A stretch of DNA of 64,000 bases, from positions 2,604,001 through 2,668,000 of the forward strand of contig CAWHWS010000002.1 of the NCBI GenBank assembly GCA_963833115.1, written 5' to 3'. Numbering within the stretch: the first letter of the stretch is position 1; each line of letters opens with the position of its first letter. Below the pieces are notes generated by a model, which did no database searches, was not told the origin of the DNA, and worked only from the letters and a program-made list of their open reading frames with translations. Shown here piece after piece: positions 9,346 through 19,437 of the stretch. Made by a program: the position numbers and the translations under genes. This DNA is from Hasllibacter sp963833115. GTDB taxonomy: Bacteria; Pseudomonadota; Alphaproteobacteria; Rhodobacterales; Rhodobacteraceae.

Positions 9346-12231
9346 TCAGGCCGGCTCGACCCGGACGGCCGCGAACTTGAACTCGGGGATCTTCCCCACC
9401 GGGTCGATCGCCGGGTTCGTCAGGAGGTTCGCCGCCGCCTCCGCGTAGGCGAAGGGCAGGAACACCATGTCGGGCGCGACCGCCCGGTCCGCCCGCGCCA
9501 TCACCTCGACGCTCCCGCGCCGCGTGGTGAGGCGGAGCATCCCCCCCGGCGCCACGCCCAGCGTGCGCAGCGTCCCGGGATGGAGCGACGCGTTCGCGCC
9601 CGGCTCGATCGCGTCCAGAGCCTTGGACCGCCGCGTCATGGACCCGGTGTGCCAGTGCTCGAGCTGCCGGCCGGTGGTCAGGATCATGGGGTACTCGGCG
9701 TCCGGCGCCTCGTCGGGAGGCACCACCTCGGCCGGGGCGAAGCGGGCGCGCCCGCCCGCGCGGGGGAACCCGTCCCCGAAGACGATCGCCTGCCCCGGAT
9801 CGGTCGGCGAGAGGCTCGGATACGTGACGGCCCCCTCCGCCGCGAGCCGCTCCCAGGTGATGTTGGCGAGCGAGGGCATGGCCCGCGCCATCTCGGCGAA
9901 GACGTCCGCCGGCTCGGCGTAGTCCCACGCGAGACCGAGCCGGTTGGCGAGGTCCACCGTGATCGCCCAATCCTCGCGCGCCTGTCCCGGCGGCGGCACG
10001 GCCGGCCGGCCCATCTGGACCTGCCGGTTGGTGTTCGTCACCGTGCCGCGCTTCTCCGCGAAGGCGGCGGCGGGCAGGATCACGTCGGCATACATCGCCG
10101 TCTCGGTGAGGAAGATGTCCTGCACCACGAGGTGATCGAGCTTGGCGAGCGCGGCGCGCGCATGGGTCAGGTCCGGGTCCGACATGGCCGGGTTCTCGCC
10201 CAGGACGTACATCGCGCCGATGTCCCCGGCATGGACGGCGTCCATGATCTCCGTGACCGTGAGGCCCTTCTCCGCCAGCACCTGCGTATGGCCGGGCGCG
10301 TCGTCCCCGCCCCAGAGCTCGGCCGTCGCCGCCCTCGCGCCCGCGTCGAGCACCGAGCGGTAGTCGGGCAGGAACATCGGGATCAGGCCCGCGTCCGAGG
10401 CCCCCTGCACGTTGTTCTGCCCGCGCAGCGGATGCAGGCCCGTGCCCGGCCGCCCGACATGCCCGCACATCAGCGCCAGGGCGATCAGGCAGCGGGAGTT
10501 GTCGGTCCCGTGCACGTGCTGCGAGATACCCATGCCCCAGAAGATCATGCCCGCCCGGCCGCCGGCGAAGGCGCGCGCGACGGCCCGGACCGTCTCCGCG
10601 TCGATGCCCGTGATCTCGGCCATCCGCTCCGGCGCGAAGCCCGCGAGATGCGCTTTCTCCGCGGCCCAATTCTCCGTGTAGCCCTCGATGTACTGCCGGT
10701 CGTAGAGCTCCTCCTCCACGATGACGTGGCAGATCGCGTTGAGGAGCGCCACGTCCGCGCCCGGCCGGAACTGGAGCATGTGCGCCGCGTGGCGCTTGAG
10801 GGCCTGCCCCCGCGGGTCCATCACGATGAGCTGCCCGCCGCGGCGGGCGAACTGCTTGAAATACGTCGCGGCGACGGGGTGGTTCTCGACCGGGTTGGCG
10901 CCGATCACGATGGCGACGTCGGCGTGCTCGATCTGGTTGAAGGTCGCGGTGACGGCGGCGGAGCCGACGTTCTCCATCAGGGCCGCGACCGAGCTGGCGT
11001 GGCACAAGCGCGTGCAGTGGTCGACGTTGTTGTGCCCGAACCCCTGCCGGATCAGCTTCTGGAAGAGGTAGGCCTCCTCGTTGGTGCACTTGGCGCTGCC
11101 GAAGCCGGCCACCTCGCGGCCCCTGCCGCGCAGGCCCGCGGCGGCGGCGTCCAGCGCCTCGTCCCAGGACGCCTCGCGGAAATGGGTCAGGGGGTTCGCC
11201 GGGTCCACGCCCAGGCCCTTGGGCGGCGCGTCCTCGCGCCGGATCAGGGGCCGGGTCAGGCGCTCGGGGTGGTGCACGTAGTCGAAGCCGAAGCGGCCCT
11301 TGACGCAGAGCCGCCCCTCGTTCGCCGGCCCGTCGATCCCGTCGACCGAGAGGATGCGGTCCCCCTTCGTCTTCAGGCTGACCTGGCAGCCGACGCCGCA
11401 GAACGGGCAGACGGTCTTCGTCTCGTCGTCATGCGCCGCGCTGTCTGCCAGCGCCGCGACCGGGGCTTCGAGGAGCGCGCCCGTCGGGCAGGCCTGGACG
11501 CATTCCCCGCAGGCGACGCAGGTGCTCTCCCCCATCGGGTCGGCGAAATCGAAGGTCGGGTAGGTGTCCGCGCCGCGCCCGGACATGCCGATCACGTCGT
11601 TCACCTGCACCTCGCGGCAGGCGCGCACGCAAAGGCCGCATTGGATGCAGGCGTCCAGGTTCACGGTCATCGCGACGTGGCTGTCGTCGAGGAGCGGGAT
11701 GCGGCCCCGGTCCTTGGGCGGGAGCGCCGCCACGGCCGCCCCGCCGCCCCGGACCCGCTCCGGGGCCTCGCCGTCATCGGGCGCGGCCTCGGCCTCGAGC
11801 GCCTGCGCGGTCGCGTAGCTCTCGGTCCCGCCCGTGGGCGCGGGGCCCCGGATCAAGTCCGGGGCGGCGTCCGCCAGCACGGCCATGTCCGCGAAATGGC
11901 TGGAGCGGTCGCGCGGCGCGTCCGGCATGTCGGCGCCGAGCATCCTGAGGACGCTCGCCCTGGCCTTCGTCTCCCGCGCGCCTTCGGTCGTGACGCTCAT
12001 CCCCTCGGCCGGCACGCGGATGCAGGATGCGGCCAGCACGCGCTCGCCGTCGATCGCGACCATGCAGGCGCGGCAGTTGCCGTCGGGCCGGTACCCCTTC
12101 GCCGGCTTGTGGCACAGATGCGGGATGACCCTGCCCTCGCGGCGCGCGATCTCCCAGATCGTCTCGCCGGGCAGGGCCGTGACCTCCCGCCCGTCGAGGG
12201 TGAAGGTGATCTCGTCCAGGACGTCCTTCAT
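9346..12231 (-). CDS. fdsA: NAD-linked formate dehydrogenase, catalytic (alpha) subunit
   Basis: This 961-residue molybdo- or tungstopterin enzyme oxidises formate to CO2 and passes electrons through iron-sulfur clusters to the NuoE/NuoF-like partner. A [2Fe-2S] domain uses Cys40, 53, 56 and 70; two ferredoxin clusters use Cys195/198/201/205 and Cys238/241/244/248; the pterin-domain [4Fe-4S] site begins at Cys275/278/282. The active-site cysteine lies in NNVDHCTRLCHASSV, so there is no selenocysteine. The start at 12231 overlaps the stop of the upstream subunit (ATGA). Residues about 122-165 form an unusual linker that contains the peptide PDLIRGPAP, a translated palindromic repeat. Confidence 0.93.
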   Translation of the reverse strand: MKDVLDEITFTLDGREVTALPGETIWEIARREGRVIPHLCHKPAKGYRPDGNCRACMVAIDGERVLAASCIRVPAEGMSVTTEGARETKARASVLRMLGADMPDAPRDRSSHFADMAVLADAAPDLIRGPAPTGGTESYATAQALEAEAAPDDGEAPERVRGGGAAVAALPPKDRGRIPLLDDSHVAMTVNLDACIQCGLCVRACREVQVNDVIGMSGRGADTYPTFDFADPMGESTCVACGECVQACPTGALLEAPVAALADSAAHDDETKTVCPFCGVGCQVSLKTKGDRILSVDGIDGPANEGRLCVKGRFGFDYVHHPERLTRPLIRREDAPPKGLGVDPANPLTHFREASWDEALDAAAAGLRGRGREVAGFGSAKCTNEEAYLFQKLIRQGFGHNNVDHCTRLCHASSVAALMENVGSAAVTATFNQIEHADVAIVIGANPVENHPVAATYFKQFARRGGQLIVMDPRGQALKRHAAHMLQFRPGADVALLNAICHVIVEEELYDRQYIEGYTENWAAEKAHLAGFAPERMAEITGIDAETVRAVARAFAGGRAGMIFWGMGISQHVHGTDNSRCLIALALMCGHVGRPGTGLHPLRGQNNVQGASDAGLIPMFLPDYRSVLDAGARAATAELWGGDDAPGHTQVLAEKGLTVTEIMDAVHAGDIGAMYVLGENPAMSDPDLTHARAALAKLDHLVVQDIFLTETAMYADVILPAAAFAEKRGTVTNTNRQVQMGRPAVPPPGQAREDWAITVDLANRLGLAWDYAEPADVFAEMARAMPSLANITWERLAAEGAVTYPSLSPTDPGQAIVFGDGFPRAGGRARFAPAEVVPPDEAPDAEYPMILTTGRQLEHWHTGSMTRRSKALDAIEPGANASLHPGTLRTLGVAPGGMLRLTTRRGSVEVMARADRAVAPDMVFLPFAYAEAAANLLTNPAIDPVGKIPEFKFAAVRVEPA
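11838..11866. repeat. Palindromic element inside fdsA coding sequence
   Basis: The stretch contains GGCCCCGGATCAAGTCCGG, the inverse of the GGACTTGATCC palindrome found between genes at 24872, 52766 and (variant) 58105. Here it is read in frame, encoding residues about 123-132 of the formate dehydrogenase alpha subunit, in the linker between the [2Fe-2S] domain and the ferredoxin domain. Confidence 0.85.
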
Positions 12232-13935
12232 CCTCGGGTCTCCTCGGGAAAATGCTTGAGGGTCAGGCGGATCGGGTTGGGCGCTGCCTGGCCGAGGCCG
12301 CAGATGCTGGCATCCGCCATCACGTCCGCGATCTCGGTCAGCGCATCGACGTCCCAGACCTCCGCCTCCATCAGGTCGGCCGCCATCCGGCAACCCGAGC
12401 GGCAGGGCGTGCACTGCCCGCAGCTCTCGCGCTCGAAGAAGCGCAGCATGTTGAGGGCGGCGAGGCGGACGCTGTCCCGGTCCGATAGGACGACGACGGC
12501 AGCGGAGCCGATGAACGACCCGTGCGGCTGCAGCGCGTCGAAGTCGAGCGGCACGTCGTCCAGCGTCGCGGGCAGCAGCCCCGAGGACGGGCCGCCCGGC
12601 TGATAGGCCTTGAAGACGTGGCCCTCGGCCATGCCGCCCGCGGCCTCGATCACGTCGGCGATCGTCGAGCCGGCCGGCAGGACGTGGACGCCCGGGTCCG
12701 CGACCCGGCCCGAGACGGAATAGCTCCGCAGCCCCCGCCGCCCGTTGCGCTCGTGCGCCGACAAGACCTCCGGCCCCTCGCGCACGACGCGGGCGATCCA
12801 GTGCAGCGTCTCCACGTTGTGCACCAGGGTCGGGCGGCCGAAGAGCCCCACCTGCGCGACATAGGGCGGGCGGTGCCGCGGCAGGCCGCGCTTGCCCTCG
12901 ATCGACTCGATCATCGCGCTCTCTTCGCCGCAGATATAGGCGCCGGCGCCGCGGCGGACCTCGATGAGCCCCAGCCGGGCGATCGCCCGCCGCCTCCAGC
13001 GCCGCGATCTCGCGCGCGAGGATCTCCAGCACCGCGGGATACTCGTCGCGCATGTAGACGTAGCAGCGCTCCGCCTCGACCGCCCAGGCGGCGATCAGCA
13101 TCCCCTCCAGGAACAGGTGCGGCGCGCGCTCGAGGTAGTGGCGGTCCTTGAACGTGCCCGGCTCGCCCTCGTCGCCGTTGACCGCGAGGTAGCGCGGACC
13201 CGCGTTGCCTCGGACGAACCCCCACTTCGTCCCGGAGGGGAAGCCCGCGCCGCCCAGGCCCCGCAGGCCCGACGCCTTCACTTGCGCCTGCACCGCCTCC
13301 CAGTCGCCGGTCTCCCGGAGGCGGGCGAGCTCGGAATAGCCGCCGCCCGCCCGATAGGCGTCGAGCGCCTCGTAGTCCGGGATGACGGGGTGGACATGGC
13401 CGCCCCGCGCCGCCGCCAGCACGGCCTCGGGCGTCGCGCGGTCGACATGGGCGTGCCCGACCTCGCAGGTCGGCGCGTCCTGGCAGCGGCCCATGCAGGG
13501 CGCGCGCTGTATGCGGACCTGCGCGGGGTCGGTGCCGGCCCGCAGCGCCTCGGCCAGGGCGTCCGCGCCCGCGATCTCGCAGGACAGGCTGTCGCAGACC
13601 CGGATCGTGAGGGCGGGGGGCGGCGCCTCGCCCTCCTTCACGGGGTCGAAATGGGCGTAGAAGGTCGCGACCTCCCAGATCTCCGCCATGGACAGGCGCA
13701 TCTCCTCCGCCAGGGCGCGCAGATGGCGCGCGGAGAGATGGCCGTGCGCGTCCTGTATCAGGTGGAGGTGCTCGATCAGCAGGTCGCGCCGCCGTGGCCG
13801 CTCGCCGAGCAGGTCTCGGATCTCGGCCCAGGCGGCGTCCTCGACCTGCCGGCCCTTGGGATGCGTGCGCCCGCGGCGCCGCCCCCCGCGCGCCGGCCCC
13901 GTGTCGATCCCGCCCGCGCCGCCATCCGCCGCCAT
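12228..13935 (-). pseudogene. fdsB: Formate dehydrogenase beta subunit (NuoE-NuoF fusion), frameshifted
   Basis: This is the diaphorase subunit that passes electrons to NAD. The NuoE-like part has [2Fe-2S] cysteines in CDSLSC and CMGRCQDAPTC. The NuoF-like part has the FMN/NADH site GLGGAGFPSGTKWGF and VNGDEGEPGTFKDRHYLERA, and near its end the [4Fe-4S] motif ESCGQCTPCRSGC. Between LEAAG and the expected IARLGLIEVRRG (about 12980-12990) one extra G shifts the frame; the rest continues in another frame to 12228. Removing that base restores 568 residues. The shifted frame happens to stay open into fdsA, giving a spurious 1529-residue reading. Fused NuoE-NuoF subunits are known from Methylobacterium-type enzymes. 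A sequencing error is as likely as real damage. Confidence 0.85.
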
Positions 13936-14117
13936 GTCGCGCCTCCCCGTTCGTCCGGCCGGACCCTAACGCGCCGCCGCCCGGGCCGCATCCTCGGTTC
14001 GCGCCGCCCCGCCGCCGTTTCGCGACGCCGCCCCGGTCCCGGGGTGCGGGCCGCCCGGGCGGCCGAGCGCGCGGCCCGGGCTTGCATCCCGGCCGTGGGC
14101 GGGAGACTCTGCCGCGG

Positions 14118-15590
14118 ATGGACGACTCGACACCCCAGCGCTCGCAATCGCAATCCCAGTCGCAGGGGCGGGCCGCCCCGCCCTTCGACGAGATGACCGT
14201 GGACGGAACGGAGCTTCGCGAGCCCTATGGCGACTGGAAGCGCTGGTACGAGGGCGAGGATCCCGCCCGCCTGAGCGCCAAGGGCGCCGAGGCCGAGACC
14301 CTGTTCCGCCGCACCGGCATCACCTTCGCCGTCTACGGCCAGGAGGAGGCGGCCGAGCGCCTGATCCCCTTCGACATGGTGCCGCGGGTGATCTCGGCGG
14401 ACGAATGGGAGATGCTCGAACGCGGGATCGCGCAGCGGGTGCGCGCCATCAACCTCTTCCTGCACGACATCTACCATGACGCGCGCTGCATCGCGGACGG
14501 CGTCGTCCCCGAGGCCCTGATCCGCGACAACGCCGCGTTCTGCCCGCAGATGGTGGGCGTCGACCCGCCCGGCGGCGTCTACACCCACATCGTCGGCACC
14601 GACATCGTGCGCACCGGCGAGGGGGAGTTCTTCGTGCTGGAGGACAACGCGCGCATCCCCTCGGGCGTGAGCTACATGCTCGAGAACCGCGAGACGATGA
14701 TGCGGATGTTCCCCGAGCTCTTCGCCGAGGCCGCCGTGCGCCCGGTGGAGGACTACCCCGCCGCCCTGCGCCGCAGCCTCGCCAAGGTCGCGCCGCCGGC
14801 CCATGGCGGCGGGCGCGTGAACGTCGCGGTGCTGACGCCCGGGGTCCACAACTCCGCCTATTTCGAGCACAGCTTCCTCGCCGATCAGATGGGCGTGCCG
14901 CTCGTCGAATCGACCGATCTCTCGGTCCATGACGGCCGGGTCGTCATGCGCACCACCATGGGGTTCGAGGCGGTGGACGTGCTCTACCGCCGGGTGGACG
15001 ACGCGTTCCTCGACCCGCTGACCTTCGATCCGAACTCCCTGCTGGGCGTGCCGGGCATCATGGACGTCTACCGCGCGGGCGGCATCACCATCGCCAACGC
15101 GCCCGGCACCGGGATCGCCGACGACAAGGCCGTCTACGCCTATATGCCCGACATCGTGAAGTATTTCACGGGCGAGGACGCGCTCCTCCCGAACGTGCCC
15201 ACGCATCGCTGCGACGACCCGGACACCTGCGCCTGGGTCCTTGACCGGCTCGACGAGCTCGTCGTCAAGGAGGTGCACGGCTCGGGCGGCTACGGCATGC
15301 TGATCGGCCCGACCGCCTCGCCGGAGGAGCGCGCCGCCTTCGCCGCGATCCTGCGCGCCAACCCGGCCGGCTACATCGCCCAGCCGACGCTGGCGCTCTC
15401 GACCGTGCCGATCCTGACGGCCGAGGGCCTGACCCCCCGGCACGTCGACCTGCGCCCCTTCGTGCTCGTCTCGGACGAGGTCCGCATGATGCCCGGCGGG
15501 CTGACCCGCGTGGCCCTCAAGGAAGGCAGCCTCGTGGTGAACTCCTCCCAGGGCGGCGGGACCAAGGACACATGGGTGCTGGAGCGATGA
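14118..15590 (+). CDS. Circularly permuted ATP-grasp protein of the Anbu locus
   Basis: This 490-residue protein belongs to the circularly permuted type 2 ATP-grasp family (DUF404/DUF407 type), predicted to form peptide-like bonds with ATP. Typical stretches are FVLEDNARIPSGVSYMLENR near residues 170-195 and VVKEVHGSGGYGMLIGP near 380-400. The start was set at MDDSTPQ, where a short Ser-Gln repeat precedes the conserved PPFDEMTVDG; the open frame further upstream has no family sequence. The next gene starts within its stop codon. The four-gene set with alpha-E protein, transglutaminase and Anbu is a known conserved cluster of unproven biochemical function. Confidence 0.88.
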   Translation: MDDSTPQRSQSQSQSQGRAAPPFDEMTVDGTELREPYGDWKRWYEGEDPARLSAKGAEAETLFRRTGITFAVYGQEEAAERLIPFDMVPRVISADEWEMLERGIAQRVRAINLFLHDIYHDARCIADGVVPEALIRDNAAFCPQMVGVDPPGGVYTHIVGTDIVRTGEGEFFVLEDNARIPSGVSYMLENRETMMRMFPELFAEAAVRPVEDYPAALRRSLAKVAPPAHGGGRVNVAVLTPGVHNSAYFEHSFLADQMGVPLVESTDLSVHDGRVVMRTTMGFEAVDVLYRRVDDAFLDPLTFDPNSLLGVPGIMDVYRAGGITIANAPGTGIADDKAVYAYMPDIVKYFTGEDALLPNVPTHRCDDPDTCAWVLDRLDELVVKEVHGSGGYGMLIGPTASPEERAAFAAILRANPAGYIAQPTLALSTVPILTAEGLTPRHVDLRPFVLVSDEVRMMPGGLTRVALKEGSLVVNSSQGGGTKDTWVLER

Positions 15591-16618
15591 CCGAGACCGC
15601 GGAGATCGCCGGCGAGATCGCGCCCCCCGTCGGCGGCGGCGCCCTCATCCGCGCCAAGGGCACGGGGCGCATCCGCCTGCTGGGCCGCAGCGCCGGCGGC
15701 CTGACCTGGATGATGCGCTACATCGAGCGCGCCGAGACGATGGCTCGCCTCATCGAGGCCGGGCAGCGCATGTCCCTCACCCGGCAGGGGCATGCGACCG
15801 GCGAGTGGCAGGCGATCGTCTCCGCCGCCGGTCAGTCGGACGCCTATGCCGAGACCGGCCGGCCGCACGACGCCGCCGGCGTCGCGGACTTCCTGCTGCG
15901 CGACGCCTCCAACCCGATGCCGCTGCGCCAGATGATCGAGATGGCGCGATTCAACGCGCGCATGGTCCGGACCTCGATCACGCGCGAGGTCTGGGAGGCG
16001 ATCAACGAGTTCCACCTCGACATGGCGACCTTGCTCGCGCATCAGATCTCGCCCCGCGACCTGCCCGACACGATGACCGTCATCCGCCGTCACGCGGCCC
16101 TCGTGCGCGGCGCGTTCACCGGCTCGATGCTGCGCAACGAGATCTACGACTTCGCCCGGCTCGGCACCTTCCTCGAGCGCGCCGACGGCAGCGCGCGCAT
16201 CCTCGACGTGAAGTACCACGTCCTCCTGCCGACCGCGCAGGACGTGGGCGCCGAGCTCGACACCGCGCAATGGGAGCAGCTCCTGCGCGCGGTCGGGGTC
16301 AACCGCGCGTTCATGATGGTGCACGGCGGGGACTACTCCGCCGCGACCGTCGCCGACTTCCTGATCCTCGACGAGCGCATGCCGCGCAGCTTGGCTTATT
16401 GCGTCGACCGGATGCGCATCCACCTCGCCCACCTGGCGCACGACCACGCCGGCGAGACCGAGGCCGACCGCATCCTGGTGGAGATCGCCGCGCGCCTCGA
16501 CCGGGCCGAGATCGGCGAGATCCTGGAGGCCGGGCTGCACGAGTTCATCACCGGCTTCCTGGAGGACCTGATCCGCTTGTCGGACGCGACCGCCGCCGCC
16601 TACCGCTTCGCCGCGTGA
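15587..16618 (+). CDS. Alpha-E domain protein of the Anbu locus
   Basis: This 343-residue, mainly helical cytosolic protein is of the alpha-E (DUF403) family. The conserved opening is LLGRSAGGLTWMMRYIERAETMARLIE near residues 25-52, where the ER.E pattern is characteristic. Family members always accompany permuted ATP-grasp proteins, and the ATGA overlap with the preceding gene fits a functional pair. The first 20 residues (Ala, Gly and Glu rich) are poorly conserved. Its own reaction is unknown; a partner or accessory role in an amide-ligation system has been predicted from context. Confidence 0.88.
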   Translation: MTETAEIAGEIAPPVGGGALIRAKGTGRIRLLGRSAGGLTWMMRYIERAETMARLIEAGQRMSLTRQGHATGEWQAIVSAAGQSDAYAETGRPHDAAGVADFLLRDASNPMPLRQMIEMARFNARMVRTSITREVWEAINEFHLDMATLLAHQISPRDLPDTMTVIRRHAALVRGAFTGSMLRNEIYDFARLGTFLERADGSARILDVKYHVLLPTAQDVGAELDTAQWEQLLRAVGVNRAFMMVHGGDYSAATVADFLILDERMPRSLAYCVDRMRIHLAHLAHDHAGETEADRILVEIAARLDRAEIGEILEAGLHEFITGFLEDLIRLSDATAAAYRFAA

Positions 16619-16622
16619 TCTG

Positions 16623-17423
16623 ATGGACCTCCGCGTCGTCCACGAGACGCGCTACGAGTACGACGCGCCTTTGGCCGGCGGGCTCTTGCGCCTGCGGCTG
16701 GACCCGCCGTCCCGCGCGTCGCAATCGGTGCAGGACTGGGCCGTCTCCCTGACGGGCGCGACCCCCGAGGCGCGGTTCACCGACCATCACGGCAACCGCA
16801 CCCTGCTCGCGCGGATCGACGCGGGCGCCACCACGGTCGGCGCCACGGCCCGGGGGGCGGTGCGCACGCGGCTCAAGGACGGCGTGACCGGCGCGCACGA
16901 GGCCCCGGCCCCGCTCTGGCTCTACAAGCGCTCGACGCCGCTCACGCAGGCCGGGGCGGGCGTCGCGGCGCTCGCGCCCGGGGGCGAGGGTCTCTCGGGC
17001 CTCCACGCGCTCTCGGCCGCGATCCTGCGCGCCATGCCCTGGACCGTGGGCGCGACCCAGGCGAGCACCGCCGCCGAGGACGCGCTCGGCCGCGGGGCGG
17101 GCGTGTGCCAGGACCATGTCCACGTCTTCCTCGCGGCGGCCCGGATGCGCGGCGTGCCCGCGCGCTATATCTCGGGCTACCTGCGCATGGACGACCGGAC
17201 CGAGCAGGACGCCGGCCACGCCTGGGCCGAGGCCTGGGTCGACGGGCTCGGCTGGACCGGCTTCGACGTCTCCAACGGCCATTCCCCCGACGGGCGCTAC
17301 CTGACCCTGGCCACCGGCCTCGACGCGCGCGAGGCCGCTCCGGTCAAGGGGCTGACGCTCGGCGGCGGGGGAGAGCGGCTGAACGTCGCGCTCCGCGTGA
17401 CCGAAGGCGCCGCCCAGCAGTGA
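16623..17423 (+). CDS. Transglutaminase-like cysteine protease family protein
   Basis: This 266-residue protein has a bacterial transglutaminase N-terminal beta domain (VHETRYEYDAPL) and a papain-like core. The catalytic triad is visible: Cys162 in GVCQDH, His199 in AGHAWAEAW and Asp215 in GFDVSNG. No signal peptide is seen, so it should be cytosolic. It starts four bases after the alpha-E gene and precedes Anbu by 67 bases. In this conserved cluster it may process or trim peptide products made by the ATP-grasp protein; that is inference. Confidence 0.9.
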   Translation: MDLRVVHETRYEYDAPLAGGLLRLRLDPPSRASQSVQDWAVSLTGATPEARFTDHHGNRTLLARIDAGATTVGATARGAVRTRLKDGVTGAHEAPAPLWLYKRSTPLTQAGAGVAALAPGGEGLSGLHALSAAILRAMPWTVGATQASTAAEDALGRGAGVCQDHVHVFLAAARMRGVPARYISGYLRMDDRTEQDAGHAWAEAWVDGLGWTGFDVSNGHSPDGRYLTLATGLDAREAAPVKGLTLGGGGERLNVALRVTEGAAQQ

Positions 17424-17490
17424 GCGCGCCGATGGCGCTCTGGCGCGGAACGGCGTATCGCGTCCGCCGAGTTCCACCGGGAAGGCCCAC

Positions 17491-18222
17491 GTGACCTACT
17501 GCATCGGCATGCGGCTCGCCACGGGCCTGCTCTACCTCTCCGACACCCGCACCAACGCGGGCGTCGACGACATCTCCACCGTGCGCAAGAGCCATAGCTG
17601 GGACGTGCCGGGCGAGCGCACGATCACCATCCTGTCGGCCGGCAACCTCGCGACCACCCAGGCGGTGGTGAGCTGGCTCAACGAGCGCAACCTCTCGCCG
17701 GACGAGCGCGATCCCACGATCCTCTCCGCCCCGTCGATGTTCGCCATCGCCCGCATCGTCGGCGACACGTTGCGCACGGAGGTCGCGGCCCGCGCCGCGA
17801 CCGGCCCCTCGGCCGACGTCGCCTTCTCCGGCACGCTCATCGTCGGCGGGCAGATCGCGGGCGCCCCGCCGCGGCTCTTCCTCGTCTACCCCGAAGGCAA
17901 CTTCATCGAGGCGATGGACGACAACCCGTTCTTCCAGATCGGCGAGGCGAAATACGGCAAGCCCATCATCCTGCGCGCCTTCCGCCCGGAGATGGACTGG
18001 CAGGAGGCGGTGAAGCTGGGGCTCGTCTCCATGGATTCGACCGTGCGTTCGAACCTGTCGGTCGGCCCGCCGCTCGACCTGCGCTGGGCGCCGCTGGACG
18101 CCTTCGGCCCCGCCCACGAGCGGCGCATCACGGCGGACGATCCTTATCTCGCCTCCCTCTCCGACGGCTGGAGCGACGCCCTGCGCGCCGCGTTCGACCA
18201 GCTGCCCGGCTACGAGGGCTAG
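17491..18222 (+). CDS. Anbu, proteasome-like peptidase
   Basis: This 243-residue protein of the Ntn-hydrolase fold resembles a proteasome beta subunit. After removal of Met the N-terminal nucleophile would be Thr2; Asp18 (YLSDTRTN) and Lys33 (TVRKSHSW) stand where the proteasome Asp17 and Lys33 are expected. The start is GTG; the ACC after it supplies the threonine, which fixes the start. Anbu proteins self-assemble into open helical rings, and their substrates are not established. It completes the ATP-grasp/alpha-E/transglutaminase cluster. Confidence 0.9.
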   Translation: MTYCIGMRLATGLLYLSDTRTNAGVDDISTVRKSHSWDVPGERTITILSAGNLATTQAVVSWLNERNLSPDERDPTILSAPSMFAIARIVGDTLRTEVAARAATGPSADVAFSGTLIVGGQIAGAPPRLFLVYPEGNFIEAMDDNPFFQIGEAKYGKPIILRAFRPEMDWQEAVKLGLVSMDSTVRSNLSVGPPLDLRWAPLDAFGPAHERRITADDPYLASLSDGWSDALRAAFDQLPGYEG

Positions 18223-18273
18223 GCCCGCGCGGCCCGCGGGCTTAGATGCGGGAGGCAGCAGAGGAGCATCGCC

Positions 18274-19380
<1,107 letters not shown>

Positions 19381-19437
19381 GCGCGGGCGCCCGCGCCTCG
19401 GCGGCGGCGCGGCCGCGGGCCGCCTCCGATCGCCCGG

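Noticed and set aside
9346..13935. A single 1529-residue reading frame joining both formate dehydrogenase subunits
   Set aside because: The middle is Arg/Ala/Pro-rich sequence with no family match, while the correct NuoF C-terminus is encoded in another frame of the same bases; it results from a one-base insertion.
13936..14117. Extra gene between fdsB and the ATP-grasp gene
   Set aside because: Only GC-rich frames without ribosome sites or family features; it is best read as the divergent promoter region.
14140..14170. Short Ser-Gln repeat as a functional tandem repeat
   Set aside because: Only four units; more likely local slippage at a non-conserved N-terminus.
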